A DNA stretch of 64,000 nt from Bradyrhizobium barranii subsp. apii (GTDB taxonomy: Bacteria; Pseudomonadota; Alphaproteobacteria; Rhizobiales; Xanthobacteraceae). The stretch lies in contig NZ_CP096255.1 in assembly GCF_011516635.5 (NCBI RefSeq), forward strand, positions 8,257,501 through 8,321,500, given 5' to 3'. A program made the translations under genes and the position numbers. This document shows, piece after piece, positions 18,076 through 25,408 of the stretch (its first letter is position 1; the number at the start of each line of letters is the position of its first letter). The notes under the pieces are model-generated. The model was not told where the DNA came from. It made no database searches and saw nothing but the letters and a program-made list of their open reading frames with translations.

Positions 18076-18879
18076 TTAGTTCAGGTGGCCCGGCCCTGCC
18101 AGCAGGCCCAGCACGATCGAAAACAATTCGTTCTGCGAGGAGATGCCGAGCCGCTCATAGGCGCGCTTGCGGTAGGTCAGGGTCGAATGCAGGCTGATGC
18201 CGAGCGCTTGCGAGATCGCCTCGGAGCTGAAGCCGAGCAGGATGCGGCGGCAGACGTCCTGCTCGCGCGGCGTCAGCGCGGAGAGGGGCGCGCGCGTTGC
18301 GAACAATCCGGCGAGGTTCTGGTCGGGCGTCGCGGTGGCCGCCTGCTGGAAATGACGCGCAACGCTGGCGCTGATCGCAGGCGCAATGGCCTGGAGCCGC
18401 GCACGCTCGGCGTCGCCAAAGCGGCCCTGGGCCGTAATGCGGTAGAAATTGACATAGAAGCAGGTGTCGCCGACCCAGATCGCCGTCGCATATTTGTCGA
18501 CGATATCAGAGTCGTTGAAGAAGATTTTCCGGTAGCGCGCGCCATACATGCGCGGCGCGAACGACGGCAGCATGATCGGCGCGCTGCCCTCGCCTTCGAA
18601 CAGCGCATCACGATTGGGATCGGATTCGTGGAACTGACCGGCATAGGCCGCGCCGAGATCGCTGCCGATCGGGATGTTGCCGGCGTCGAGCAGACAGCTC
18701 GCCGCGCCGGTGCGTGTCAGCGCGAACACCATGCAATGGCCGACGCCGGCCTGCCGGCGCAACGTGTCGATGAGGACATTCGGGAAATCAGGTCGGCCGA
18801 TGGCGAGCACCGCCGGCGCGATGTCGTTCGCCGCTGGAGTTGAGGCCATGCCGTGGGGCCGCATTGGGTTCCTCCGCAA
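18076..18879 (-). CDS. LuxR-family transcriptional regulator
   Basis: A 267-residue regulator. The C-terminal LuxR helix-turn-helix is clear (LTPREQDVCRRILLGFSSE, then LHSTLTYRKRAYERLGISS). The N-terminal 190 residues are not a response-regulator receiver or an obvious acyl-homoserine-lactone domain and may bind an unknown signal. The start may be 18879 or one of two nearby in-frame methionines (18864, 18849). The gene stands alone; the next gene upstream is the broken monooxygenase at 19135-20337. Confidence 0.85.
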   Translation of the reverse strand: MRRNPMRPHGMASTPAANDIAPAVLAIGRPDFPNVLIDTLRRQAGVGHCMVFALTRTGAASCLLDAGNIPIGSDLGAAYAGQFHESDPNRDALFEGEGSAPIMLPSFAPRMYGARYRKIFFNDSDIVDKYATAIWVGDTCFYVNFYRITAQGRFGDAERARLQAIAPAISASVARHFQQAATATPDQNLAGLFATRAPLSALTPREQDVCRRILLGFSSEAISQALGISLHSTLTYRKRAYERLGISSQNELFSIVLGLLAGPGHLN

Positions 18880-18950
18880 AAAGTTCTTTTGGCGGAAGAT
18901 ATCAGCAGCCGGGTTTGACCGAAAGTCGGAGACGGCGGCTTATGCCGCTT

Positions 18951-19062
18951 CCGGGTCCCGGCTCTGCGCAGCAGCGTTGCACTCTGCAGCGCGTCCGGGA
19001 CACGAGAGTCTTGCTGGCCGATGCGGAAAAGGTCTCGTGCCCCGGACGCAGCGCAGCGTGAC
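18951..19062. repeat. Inverted pair of GTCCCGG palindromes
   Basis: Two related units face each other. The first (from 18951) runs CCGGGTCCCGGCTCTGCGC to a GTCCGGGACACGAG end near 19006. The second starts CTCGTGCCCCGGACGCAG near 19034. They form an imperfect inverted repeat in the gap between the LuxR gene and the monooxygenase pseudogene. This looks like another dispersed intergenic repeat family. Confidence 0.65.
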
Positions 19063-19134
19063 ATAAGCGCGTTTACGCGCGTCTTCGACGCGCTATGGCG
19101 CTGCCGAGCCGGGGCCCATGCCGGATGCAGCGCC

Positions 19135-20337
19135 CTACCCCGCCGCGGCCTTCGCCGGCGCGACGTTGATCGCGAGCTTGCCGTAGCGATCCGTAAACGC
19201 CTCGGTGTCGATCTCCTCCAGCTTGATCTCACCACGCATGACGCCCTGCTTCCACGCCGCCTGGGCCGGATCGTTCTGGAACTCCGGCATCACCTCGCGG
19301 CCGAACAGCTCCAGCGATTCGCAGATGTGCTCGTGGCTGTTCTTGCCGGCCTGGAAGCAGGATGACCTGGTCGATATGGGAGGACTGGAAGCGCTTCAGC
19401 TTCCTGCGGATCGTCTCGGGCGAGCCGATCAGCCGCCGCGCAGCGCCGCCTCCTGTGCTTCCGGATTGTCGCGCTTCCACTTGTTGTACTCGTCCCACAT
19501 GTTGACGGTGTAGGGCGCGGGACGCTGGCGATTCTGCGAGGCGCCGTAGAAGCGCAGCGCGAACTGGAAGAAGGTGGCGCCGTCGGCGCGCGCACGCGCC
19601 TCCTCGTCGGTCTTGGCGCACATGAAGAACGAGACCAGCGCCATGTTTGGGTTGATCTCGTAGTCGGCGAGCTTGTGCAATCGCTTGGTCATTGCATTGT
19701 AATAGGCGTGCACCCAGGCATGCGCGGCATCCGCGCTGACGAACTGGAAGCCCAACGCGCCAAAGCCGTGGCGGCCGGCGCGTTCGATGGTCGGCAGTTG
19801 CGAGCACACCATCCATAACGGCGGATGCGGCTTCTGCACCGGCTTCGGCACGACATTGCGCAAGGGAATGTCGAAATATTTGCCGTGGTGCTCGCTCCCT
19901 GCATCCCTGAACATCGGGAAGATCGCCTGCACCGCCTCCTCAAAGACCTCCTTCTTGGTCTCCATGTCGCGGCCGAACGGCGTGAGCTCGGTGATGGAGG
20001 CGCTCTCCCCCATGCCGAATTCGCAGCGGCCGTTGGAGAGCAGGTCGAGGACCGCGACGCGCTCGGCGACGCGCGCCGGATGATTGGTGGTGAGCTGGAG
20101 GATGCCGTGGCCGAGCCGGATGTTTTTCGTGCGCTGGCTGGCCGCCGCGAGGAACGATTCCGGCGAGGGTGAGTGCGAGTACTCTTCGAGGAAGTGATGC
20201 TCGACGACCCAGGCGTGGTCGTAACCAAGCCTGTCGGCAAGTTCCATCTGCGAGAGCGCGTTCTGGTAGAGCTTCAGCTCGTCGCCGGCCACCCAGGGCC
20301 GTGGCAGCTGCAGCTCATAGAAGATGCCGAACTTCAT
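19135..20337 (-). pseudogene. Luciferase-like flavin-dependent monooxygenase, two frameshifts
   Basis: From ATG 20337 (MKFGIFYELQLPRPW, ribosome site GGGAGAGG) the frame reads a typical LLM-class monooxygenase until a TGA at 19429-19431. The protein then continues in a second frame (LIGSPETIRRKLKRFQSSHI) for about 70 bases and returns to the first frame near 19360 (QAGKNSHEHICESLELFGRE) to the stop TAG at 19135-19137. This needs a loss of one base near 19432 and of about two near 19360. With both repaired the product would be about 400 residues, normal for the family. As written it makes only the first 302 residues. Confidence 0.85.
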
Positions 20338-20442
20338 GACGCCTCTCCCGCTTATTCTTGTTGCGCTCATCTTAGTGAGCGGGGAGGCGCTGTCTACGTG
20401 GTCGCAATTCCGCCGCGCGGGAGAATGACCCCACACTTCGCG

Positions 20443-21744
20443 TTATGGCACGGCGGGGCCTGTGACCGCGGCGCCAGGCGCCGCTTCGCGCCGTACGCGT
20501 CGGCCATTCAGGACCGCTCCGATGAAGGTGAAGCGCACCATCAGATGATAGCTCGCCAGCATCGGCGGAATCGCGACGACGAGAATGATCGCGAACTTGA
20601 CCAGCCCGGGCCAGTCGAGCTGCGACGGCGCGACCTGTAGCGCCATCACGATCGGCATGTGGATCAGATAGAGCCAGTAAGACGCATCGGCGAGGTAGCG
20701 CCGGGTCGGGCTGAAGCCGGACATGAAGCGAAGTGCGAGGCCGAGGACCGCGAAGGTCGAGATCCATATCGCCGGTGCATACAGGATGGCGGAGACAAGC
20801 CTGAGCGTGGCGAAACTAACCGGCAGTTTCGGCGCACCCGGCACGGACATCATCACCCCGACAAGCACGAAACTGATCAGAATGAGGCCGAGCGCCGGCA
20901 AGAGATTCCACAGCCAGCGTCGCTCCAAAATCCGCAGTAGATCGGTCTGCCGATGCAGCAACCAACCGAAGCCGAAGGCAGTGCCGAAGCCGACCCACGC
21001 CTGGAGGTTCGTGACGAGCGATTGATCCGGCGTCCTCACGCCCATCACATTGATCCATCTTTGATCGAGGCAGAAAGCGATGCCGATCGGGATCGCCAGA
21101 ACCAGGGGCGCCAGCGGATTTCGCATAATCTGCGCAAAGAGGCGGTCGACAACCGTTCGCAGCGTGCCTGATACATCGAGCCAGACAATTGCGCCGCGCA
21201 GCAGGAGCATGGCGACATATAGCTCCAGCAGCACATAGAGAAACCAGAGATGGGTCAGCGGGAAATTCGGCAGCACCGGCGGCCAGCGAGGTGCGCCGGG
21301 GATCGGGCCGCCGTTCGGAAAGCCCGCGGCCCTTATGACCACCAGGGCCATCGGCGTAAACACGATCGGCCAGCCGACCACTAGCGGCAGTCCGATCCTC
21401 TGCAACCTGTCCGTGACGAAGCCCCAGATTCCCCGGCGATGAAAGCTCATGCGAGCGAAGAAACCCGCCATCAGGAAGAAGGTCGTCATCCGGAAGACGT
21501 GGATGACGAAGAACAGCAGGCCCAGGGCCAGGCTTTGATGGGTGTCCTGGATGATCCAGATCCTGGTCGGGGCCGGCACGAACGACAGGGTCGCGTGCAG
21601 GACGATGCCGAGCAGCAGGGCAAAGCCCCTGACCGCATCGAGCGCGTGCAGCCGTTCCGATGCAGGGGCGATGGCGGTCGATCGGGACATGGACGGACTC
21701 GGCTTGCTGGTGAAAGGCTTGTTTCCGGCAATCTGCCCGATCAT
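20443..21744 (-). CDS. Acyltransferase 3 family membrane protein
   Basis: A 433-residue integral membrane protein with about ten hydrophobic segments. The family signature appears early: LHALDAVRGFALLLGIVLH with the catalytic-type histidine, then MAGFFARM. This family moves acyl or succinyl groups onto surface sugars; the layout recalls OpgC/MdoC-like proteins. The substrate is not predictable. The start could also be the methionine at 21690 (MSRSTAIAP). It begins 32 bases after the AraC regulator gene on the same strand, so the two may be co-transcribed. Confidence 0.85.
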   Translation of the reverse strand: MIGQIAGNKPFTSKPSPSMSRSTAIAPASERLHALDAVRGFALLLGIVLHATLSFVPAPTRIWIIQDTHQSLALGLLFFVIHVFRMTTFFLMAGFFARMSFHRRGIWGFVTDRLQRIGLPLVVGWPIVFTPMALVVIRAAGFPNGGPIPGAPRWPPVLPNFPLTHLWFLYVLLELYVAMLLLRGAIVWLDVSGTLRTVVDRLFAQIMRNPLAPLVLAIPIGIAFCLDQRWINVMGVRTPDQSLVTNLQAWVGFGTAFGFGWLLHRQTDLLRILERRWLWNLLPALGLILISFVLVGVMMSVPGAPKLPVSFATLRLVSAILYAPAIWISTFAVLGLALRFMSGFSPTRRYLADASYWLYLIHMPIVMALQVAPSQLDWPGLVKFAIILVVAIPPMLASYHLMVRFTFIGAVLNGRRVRREAAPGAAVTGPAVP

Positions 21745-21776
21745 GTCAGGGCTCTCTTGCCCAATCCTATAATCGG

Positions 21777-22916
21777 CTAGCCGATTTCTCGGCGCAGCTG
21801 GCCGATTTCGAAATAGCGGTCGGCATCCGGCGCCGTTTGCGGCCGGCTCAGCGCCTCGCGCCGGAATTCGGTTGGCGTCATGCCGGTCTCGGCCTTGAAG
21901 GCGCGATTGAAAGGCCCGATCGACTGGAAGCCTGCATCCATGGCGATGGTCAGCACCGGCACCTCCCGTTGCGTCACATCGGACAGCGCCAGCTTGGCAT
22001 CCTCGATGCGATAGTGATTGAGGAACGCGTTGAAGTTGCGATAACCCAGCCCTTCGTTGATGGCCTGGCGAAGTCGGTGCTCGGGAACATCGAGCCGCGC
22101 CGCGAGCGCGCCGATCGCAAGACCTTCCTGCCGGTAGATTCGCTCCACGGTCATCAGATGGTCGAGGCGCCGCAACAGGACGGGGTCGGCCGTGCCCCGC
22201 CCTGTGGGTGCACGATCGGTCACCGGTCGCCCGGCCGTGTCGCCGGGTCCGATCGCCGCCGCGGCATCATTGACGGTGACAATCGCCCGCAGGTCCAAAA
22301 CGCCGAGGCCGGCGAGCAACGCCAACACGAACAGGCTGATCGCGGTCGGAAGACTGCTGGGCTCGCCGGGAACCGCGACGGGGACCGCGGCGACGCCCGC
22401 TCCGGCCACGACCCCGATGAACACGACATTGATCGCGAGCACAGCCAGCCGCAGCCGGCGCCGCCGCGCGACCAGATCGACACGCCAGGTCTTGACCGTC
22501 TGGACCGCGGCCGCGAGCGCCAGCAGCACGGCCACGGCCGACAGGACTTTGCTGCCACCCCTGGCCAAGTTGGGCCAGGTCGTCCAGCCAAGCGACACCG
22601 CAAATCCGACGGCCAAGATGGTCAGCCACAGGACGCCATGCCGTCGCCGGAGCACAAAATCGTCGTCGAACGACGCGCGCGCCCACAACCAGAAGACGAC
22701 GGGCAGCGAGGACAGGATCGGCAACGTCCACCACAATGACGATTTGGGAAAGACCGGCGCGGTGACGATCGCATAGAACGCTCCGCCGGCGGCCATGGCC
22801 GTGCCGAGCAAGGCGAGCTGATTGGTGGCACGACGCTGCAGCACCATGAGAACGATCAACAGGAACACGCCGCTCGCCGCGCCGCGAAGCCCGAGATCGA
22901 TGGCCGAGAGCCCCAT
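21777..22916 (-). CDS. AraC-family regulator with membrane-spanning N-terminus
   Basis: A 379-residue protein. The C-terminal 110 residues are an AraC DNA-binding domain (second helix-turn-helix AMDAGFQSIGPFNRAFKAET followed by GMTPTEFR). The N-terminal 240 residues hold about seven hydrophobic segments, as in the membrane-bound AraC group with a 7TM-like sensor. ATG 22916 (MGLSAIDLGLRG) is preferred over an in-frame upstream ATG at 23048 whose extension looks unlike protein. It probably controls the acyltransferase gene directly downstream. Confidence 0.87.
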   Translation of the reverse strand: MGLSAIDLGLRGAASGVFLLIVLMVLQRRATNQLALLGTAMAAGGAFYAIVTAPVFPKSSLWWTLPILSSLPVVFWLWARASFDDDFVLRRRHGVLWLTILAVGFAVSLGWTTWPNLARGGSKVLSAVAVLLALAAAVQTVKTWRVDLVARRRRLRLAVLAINVVFIGVVAGAGVAAVPVAVPGEPSSLPTAISLFVLALLAGLGVLDLRAIVTVNDAAAAIGPGDTAGRPVTDRAPTGRGTADPVLLRRLDHLMTVERIYRQEGLAIGALAARLDVPEHRLRQAINEGLGYRNFNAFLNHYRIEDAKLALSDVTQREVPVLTIAMDAGFQSIGPFNRAFKAETGMTPTEFRREALSRPQTAPDADRYFEIGQLRREIG

Positions 22917-23081
22917 CGCGTTCACAATCCGCGTTTCCCCGTTCGAGATCAGACTCTCGCACCGCCCTTGCGCGGGCACAATCCAAAATTGCGGCGGTGG
23001 TCCCGGCCCGCCAATCTCCCCGCGGTGACCGACGAGATCGCGAAGCAAATCACGTTTAACAAATTCAGGACGTTACCCGGT

Positions 23082-23551
23082 TCAGAGCGGCAACAGCCAG
23101 GGCACGAGCAAGGTGCAGACGATCAAGACGACCCGGGAAAACGGTACGCCGATGCGCACAAAGTCACCGAACGTGTAATGTCCGGGGGCGACCACCAACG
23201 TGTTAACCGGCGACGACACAGGCGTCATGAAAGCAGTCGAAGCAGCCAGGCCCACCGTCATTGCAAACGGATACGGCGAGGCATGCATTTCCTTCGCGAC
23301 AGTCACGCGCAGCCGTTATTCGCGGTCCGCGAGTTTGTACTCATCGATCCAGACCGAGAGGTTCGGGTTGCTGACGTTAGCACAATGTTCGGATCGCTGA
23401 AACCTGCCAATGCTTCGCTCATGGTGAGGACACCGGTGAAGGGGAGCGCAAGGAGCATGATCAGTGCGACCACATCCAGGCGCGGCCTGTTGATCGCGAA
23501 CATCAGGATCGCAGCCCCGAGAAGGACCAAGACAATCGTCGGATCAAACAT
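23082..23551 (-). pseudogene. Remnant of an SLC13/DASS-type permease
   Basis: Pieces of a divalent-anion permease with large internal deletions. An N-terminal piece from ATG 23551 (MFDPTIVLVLLGAAILMFAI to AGFSDPNIVL, about 57 residues) breaks near 23380. In another frame a short stretch (NPNLSVWIDEYKLADRE, a TAA stop, RLRV) resembles the cytoplasmic TrkA-C part of such permeases. It runs straight into the C-terminal end (ASPYPFAMTVGLAAST, then PVSSPVNTLVV) and the stop at 23082. Intact proteins of this kind have about 600 residues; about 150 codons remain. No function is expected. Confidence 0.8.
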
Positions 23552-23672
23552 GGATGCCTGCCATGGAAGTCGCCGACTTCAATTCAAATGATGATGACAA
23601 GACGGGCGAGGGATCAAGGACACACCGACTGGCCGCCAACCCGCGCTTGCCGTGATCGACCGTGGACTACGA

Positions 23673-24536
23673 TCATGGCGATGCTGGTATTGATATGACT
23701 TGCACCGAGACGTTCATCCGGCTGAATGCATCCGCCGGACCATCCCACGTCCCGGAAAGCGGAGAGGCCCTTTCCTGTTCGCGCGTCACGGCGACGGGTA
23801 TGTGTTCACTGCCGACGATCTTGTTGTTGGTGGGATCATAGCCGCGCCACCCGGCTCCGGGGATATAGATCTCGGTCCAGGCGTGCGTGGCGCCGTGTTG
23901 TCCCTCGGCCATCTGGATGTAGCCGGTGACAAAGCGCGCACCAAATCCCCAATAGCGGGCAGCTTCCATCATGAACACCGCATAGTCGCGACAGGTCCCG
24001 CTGCCGAGCCGCAGCGTTTCGTTGGGTGATTGAACCCCAAGAGCCTCGCGGGAAACGTATTTGAACGATCGGTAGATGTGAGTATTCAAATTGTTCAGAA
24101 GGTCCAGCGTGCCGATCAACTGACCGGGTTTGTAGAGATCGCGCAACCATTCGAGCAGGGCGGTGGCGTCGTAGAGATAGCTCGGGAGACGATACACCGT
24201 CAGCTCAAGCTGCTCCTCCGGGGGATATTGGAAGGGAAATGAACTGGCGAATGGCGCAATCCGCCATTCAATGGGGTCGTCGTGGTAAAGGTCGACGTCG
24301 ACCTCGCTTGCGATCCTGAGCGTGTCGGATAATTCCAAAAAGGTCACGACTGCGATGGCATTGTCGTAATTGTCGCGCAACCAGCGAACTTCGGCGTTCG
24401 GCTCGATATCGATCGACCCTCTCACGATGTGGACGTCATGTCCCTCGCGAGGCCGCATCATGGCTCGATGAGTGCCGAAGGTGACCGGCTGATTGTAAAA
24501 ATATTCGGTCTTATGAATGATTCGGATTCGCCTCAT
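23673..24536 (-). CDS. Transglutaminase-like protein
   Basis: A 287-residue cytoplasmic protein with an N-terminal bacterial transglutaminase-like domain (RRIRIIHKTEYFYNQPV, then RPREGHDVHI) and a transglutaminase core. The catalytic triad is complete: C182 in GSGTCRDYAVF, H218 in THAWTEIY and D234 in GWRGYDPTNN. Such proteins are usually thiol proteases or amidases, not crosslinkers. ATG 24536 is chosen over an in-frame ATG at 24752 because GGGAGC precedes it and the family begins here. It diverges from the nap operon, 328 bases away. Confidence 0.88.
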   Translation of the reverse strand: MRRIRIIHKTEYFYNQPVTFGTHRAMMRPREGHDVHIVRGSIDIEPNAEVRWLRDNYDNAIAVVTFLELSDTLRIASEVDVDLYHDDPIEWRIAPFASSFPFQYPPEEQLELTVYRLPSYLYDATALLEWLRDLYKPGQLIGTLDLLNNLNTHIYRSFKYVSREALGVQSPNETLRLGSGTCRDYAVFMMEAARYWGFGARFVTGYIQMAEGQHGATHAWTEIYIPGAGWRGYDPTNNKIVGSEHIPVAVTREQERASPLSGTWDGPADAFSRMNVSVQVISIPASP

Positions 24537-24761
24537 ATGTAGCTCCCGCCACGTAGCAGCGATGGATGTTGCGGCGCCCGCTACCACTGGTAGTAGGTCG
24601 CGGCATTTCCGAGGCAAGAGAAGATGTATGCGGCCTGACGCCCGAGCCGCAAAGCATCTTCGCTTTTGGGTAACGATCGTTGCCGCTTGCTTCTCTCGCG
24701 CGCACGGAGCGCCGCGGCTCGGTCCGTTGGCCGCGCCGCGACATCCGGTCAAGTCGACGGG

Positions 24762-24775
24762 TTGATCCAGATCAA
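24762..24775. promoter_or_regulatory. FNR/FixK box upstream of napE
   Basis: TTGATCCAGATCAA is a perfect match to the FNR/FixK palindrome TTGAT-N4-ATCAA. It lies 89 bases before the napE ATG. In Bradyrhizobium the nap operon is known to be activated under low oxygen by FixK2 through such a box. The transcription start was not determined. The gap to the divergent transglutaminase gene (24537-24761) holds no other clear feature. Confidence 0.92.
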
Positions 24776-24864
24776 CGCGTTAGCAGCCCTGCTCCATCTA
24801 AAGTGCAGCAAGGCAACGGCCCGGATGCCGTCCCGATCCCAGCACCATTTCAGAGAGACCGAAT

Positions 24865-25050
24865 ATGTCGGCCCCTGACGACACGACTTCGCGCGTGCGC
24901 CGTAAGCGCATGGAGATTTTCGCTTTCCTGTTCCTGACCGCGGTCGTGATGCCCGTCCTCGCGGTCGGAACGGTCGGCTCATACGGGCTCGGCGTCTGGA
25001 TCTACCAGATGTTCGCCGGCCCTCCCGGCCCGCCACCCTCCCCGCATTGA
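24865..25050 (+). CDS. napE: Periplasmic nitrate reductase accessory protein NapE
   Basis: A 61-residue inner-membrane protein with one transmembrane span (FAFLFLTAVVMPVLAVGTVG) and the typical SYGLGVWIYQMFAGPPGPP end. NapE is found with Nap operons of alphaproteobacteria; its exact role is unclear. It is the first gene of the operon, behind the FNR/FixK box. A GAGAGA site precedes the ATG. Confidence 0.93.
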   Translation: MSAPDDTTSRVRRKRMEIFAFLFLTAVVMPVLAVGTVGSYGLGVWIYQMFAGPPGPPPSPH

Positions 25051-25076
25051 CCTCCGAACAACGAAAGATAGGCATC

Positions 25077-25391
25077 ATGGCCCAATCCACACTCAACCGC
25101 CGCGCATTGATCACCGGCCGGGTGCTCACCGCCGACCGCGTCGTCGCGCCGCCAGGTTGCGAGATCGCCAGCATCATCGTGCAGGCCCGCCCCGAGCGCC
25201 TGGACGAACTGGAAGCCGAGATCGCCGCGATGCCCGGCTGCGAGATCCACGGCCGCGACGCGCGCGGCAAGCTCGTCGTCGTGACCGAAGCGCCGGATGC
25301 CGGCAGCCTCGGCACCCTGCTCAACACCATCCAGTCGCTGCCCAACGTCTATTCCGCGGCGCTGGTCTTCCACGCCATCGAAACCGCCTAA
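25077..25391 (+). CDS. napD: NapA chaperone NapD
   Basis: A 104-residue cytoplasmic chaperone that binds the Tat signal peptide of NapA during cofactor loading. The stretch CEIASIIVQARPERLDELEAE and the middle GCEIHGRDARGKLVVV follow the NapD family (a small ferredoxin-like fold). ATG 25077 is preferred over an in-frame ATG 10 codons upstream. It sits between napE and napA. Confidence 0.93.
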   Translation: MAQSTLNRRALITGRVLTADRVVAPPGCEIASIIVQARPERLDELEAEIAAMPGCEIHGRDARGKLVVVTEAPDAGSLGTLLNTIQSLPNVYSAALVFHAIETA

Positions 25392-25408
25392 CGGCCGGGA
25401 GAGCCATC

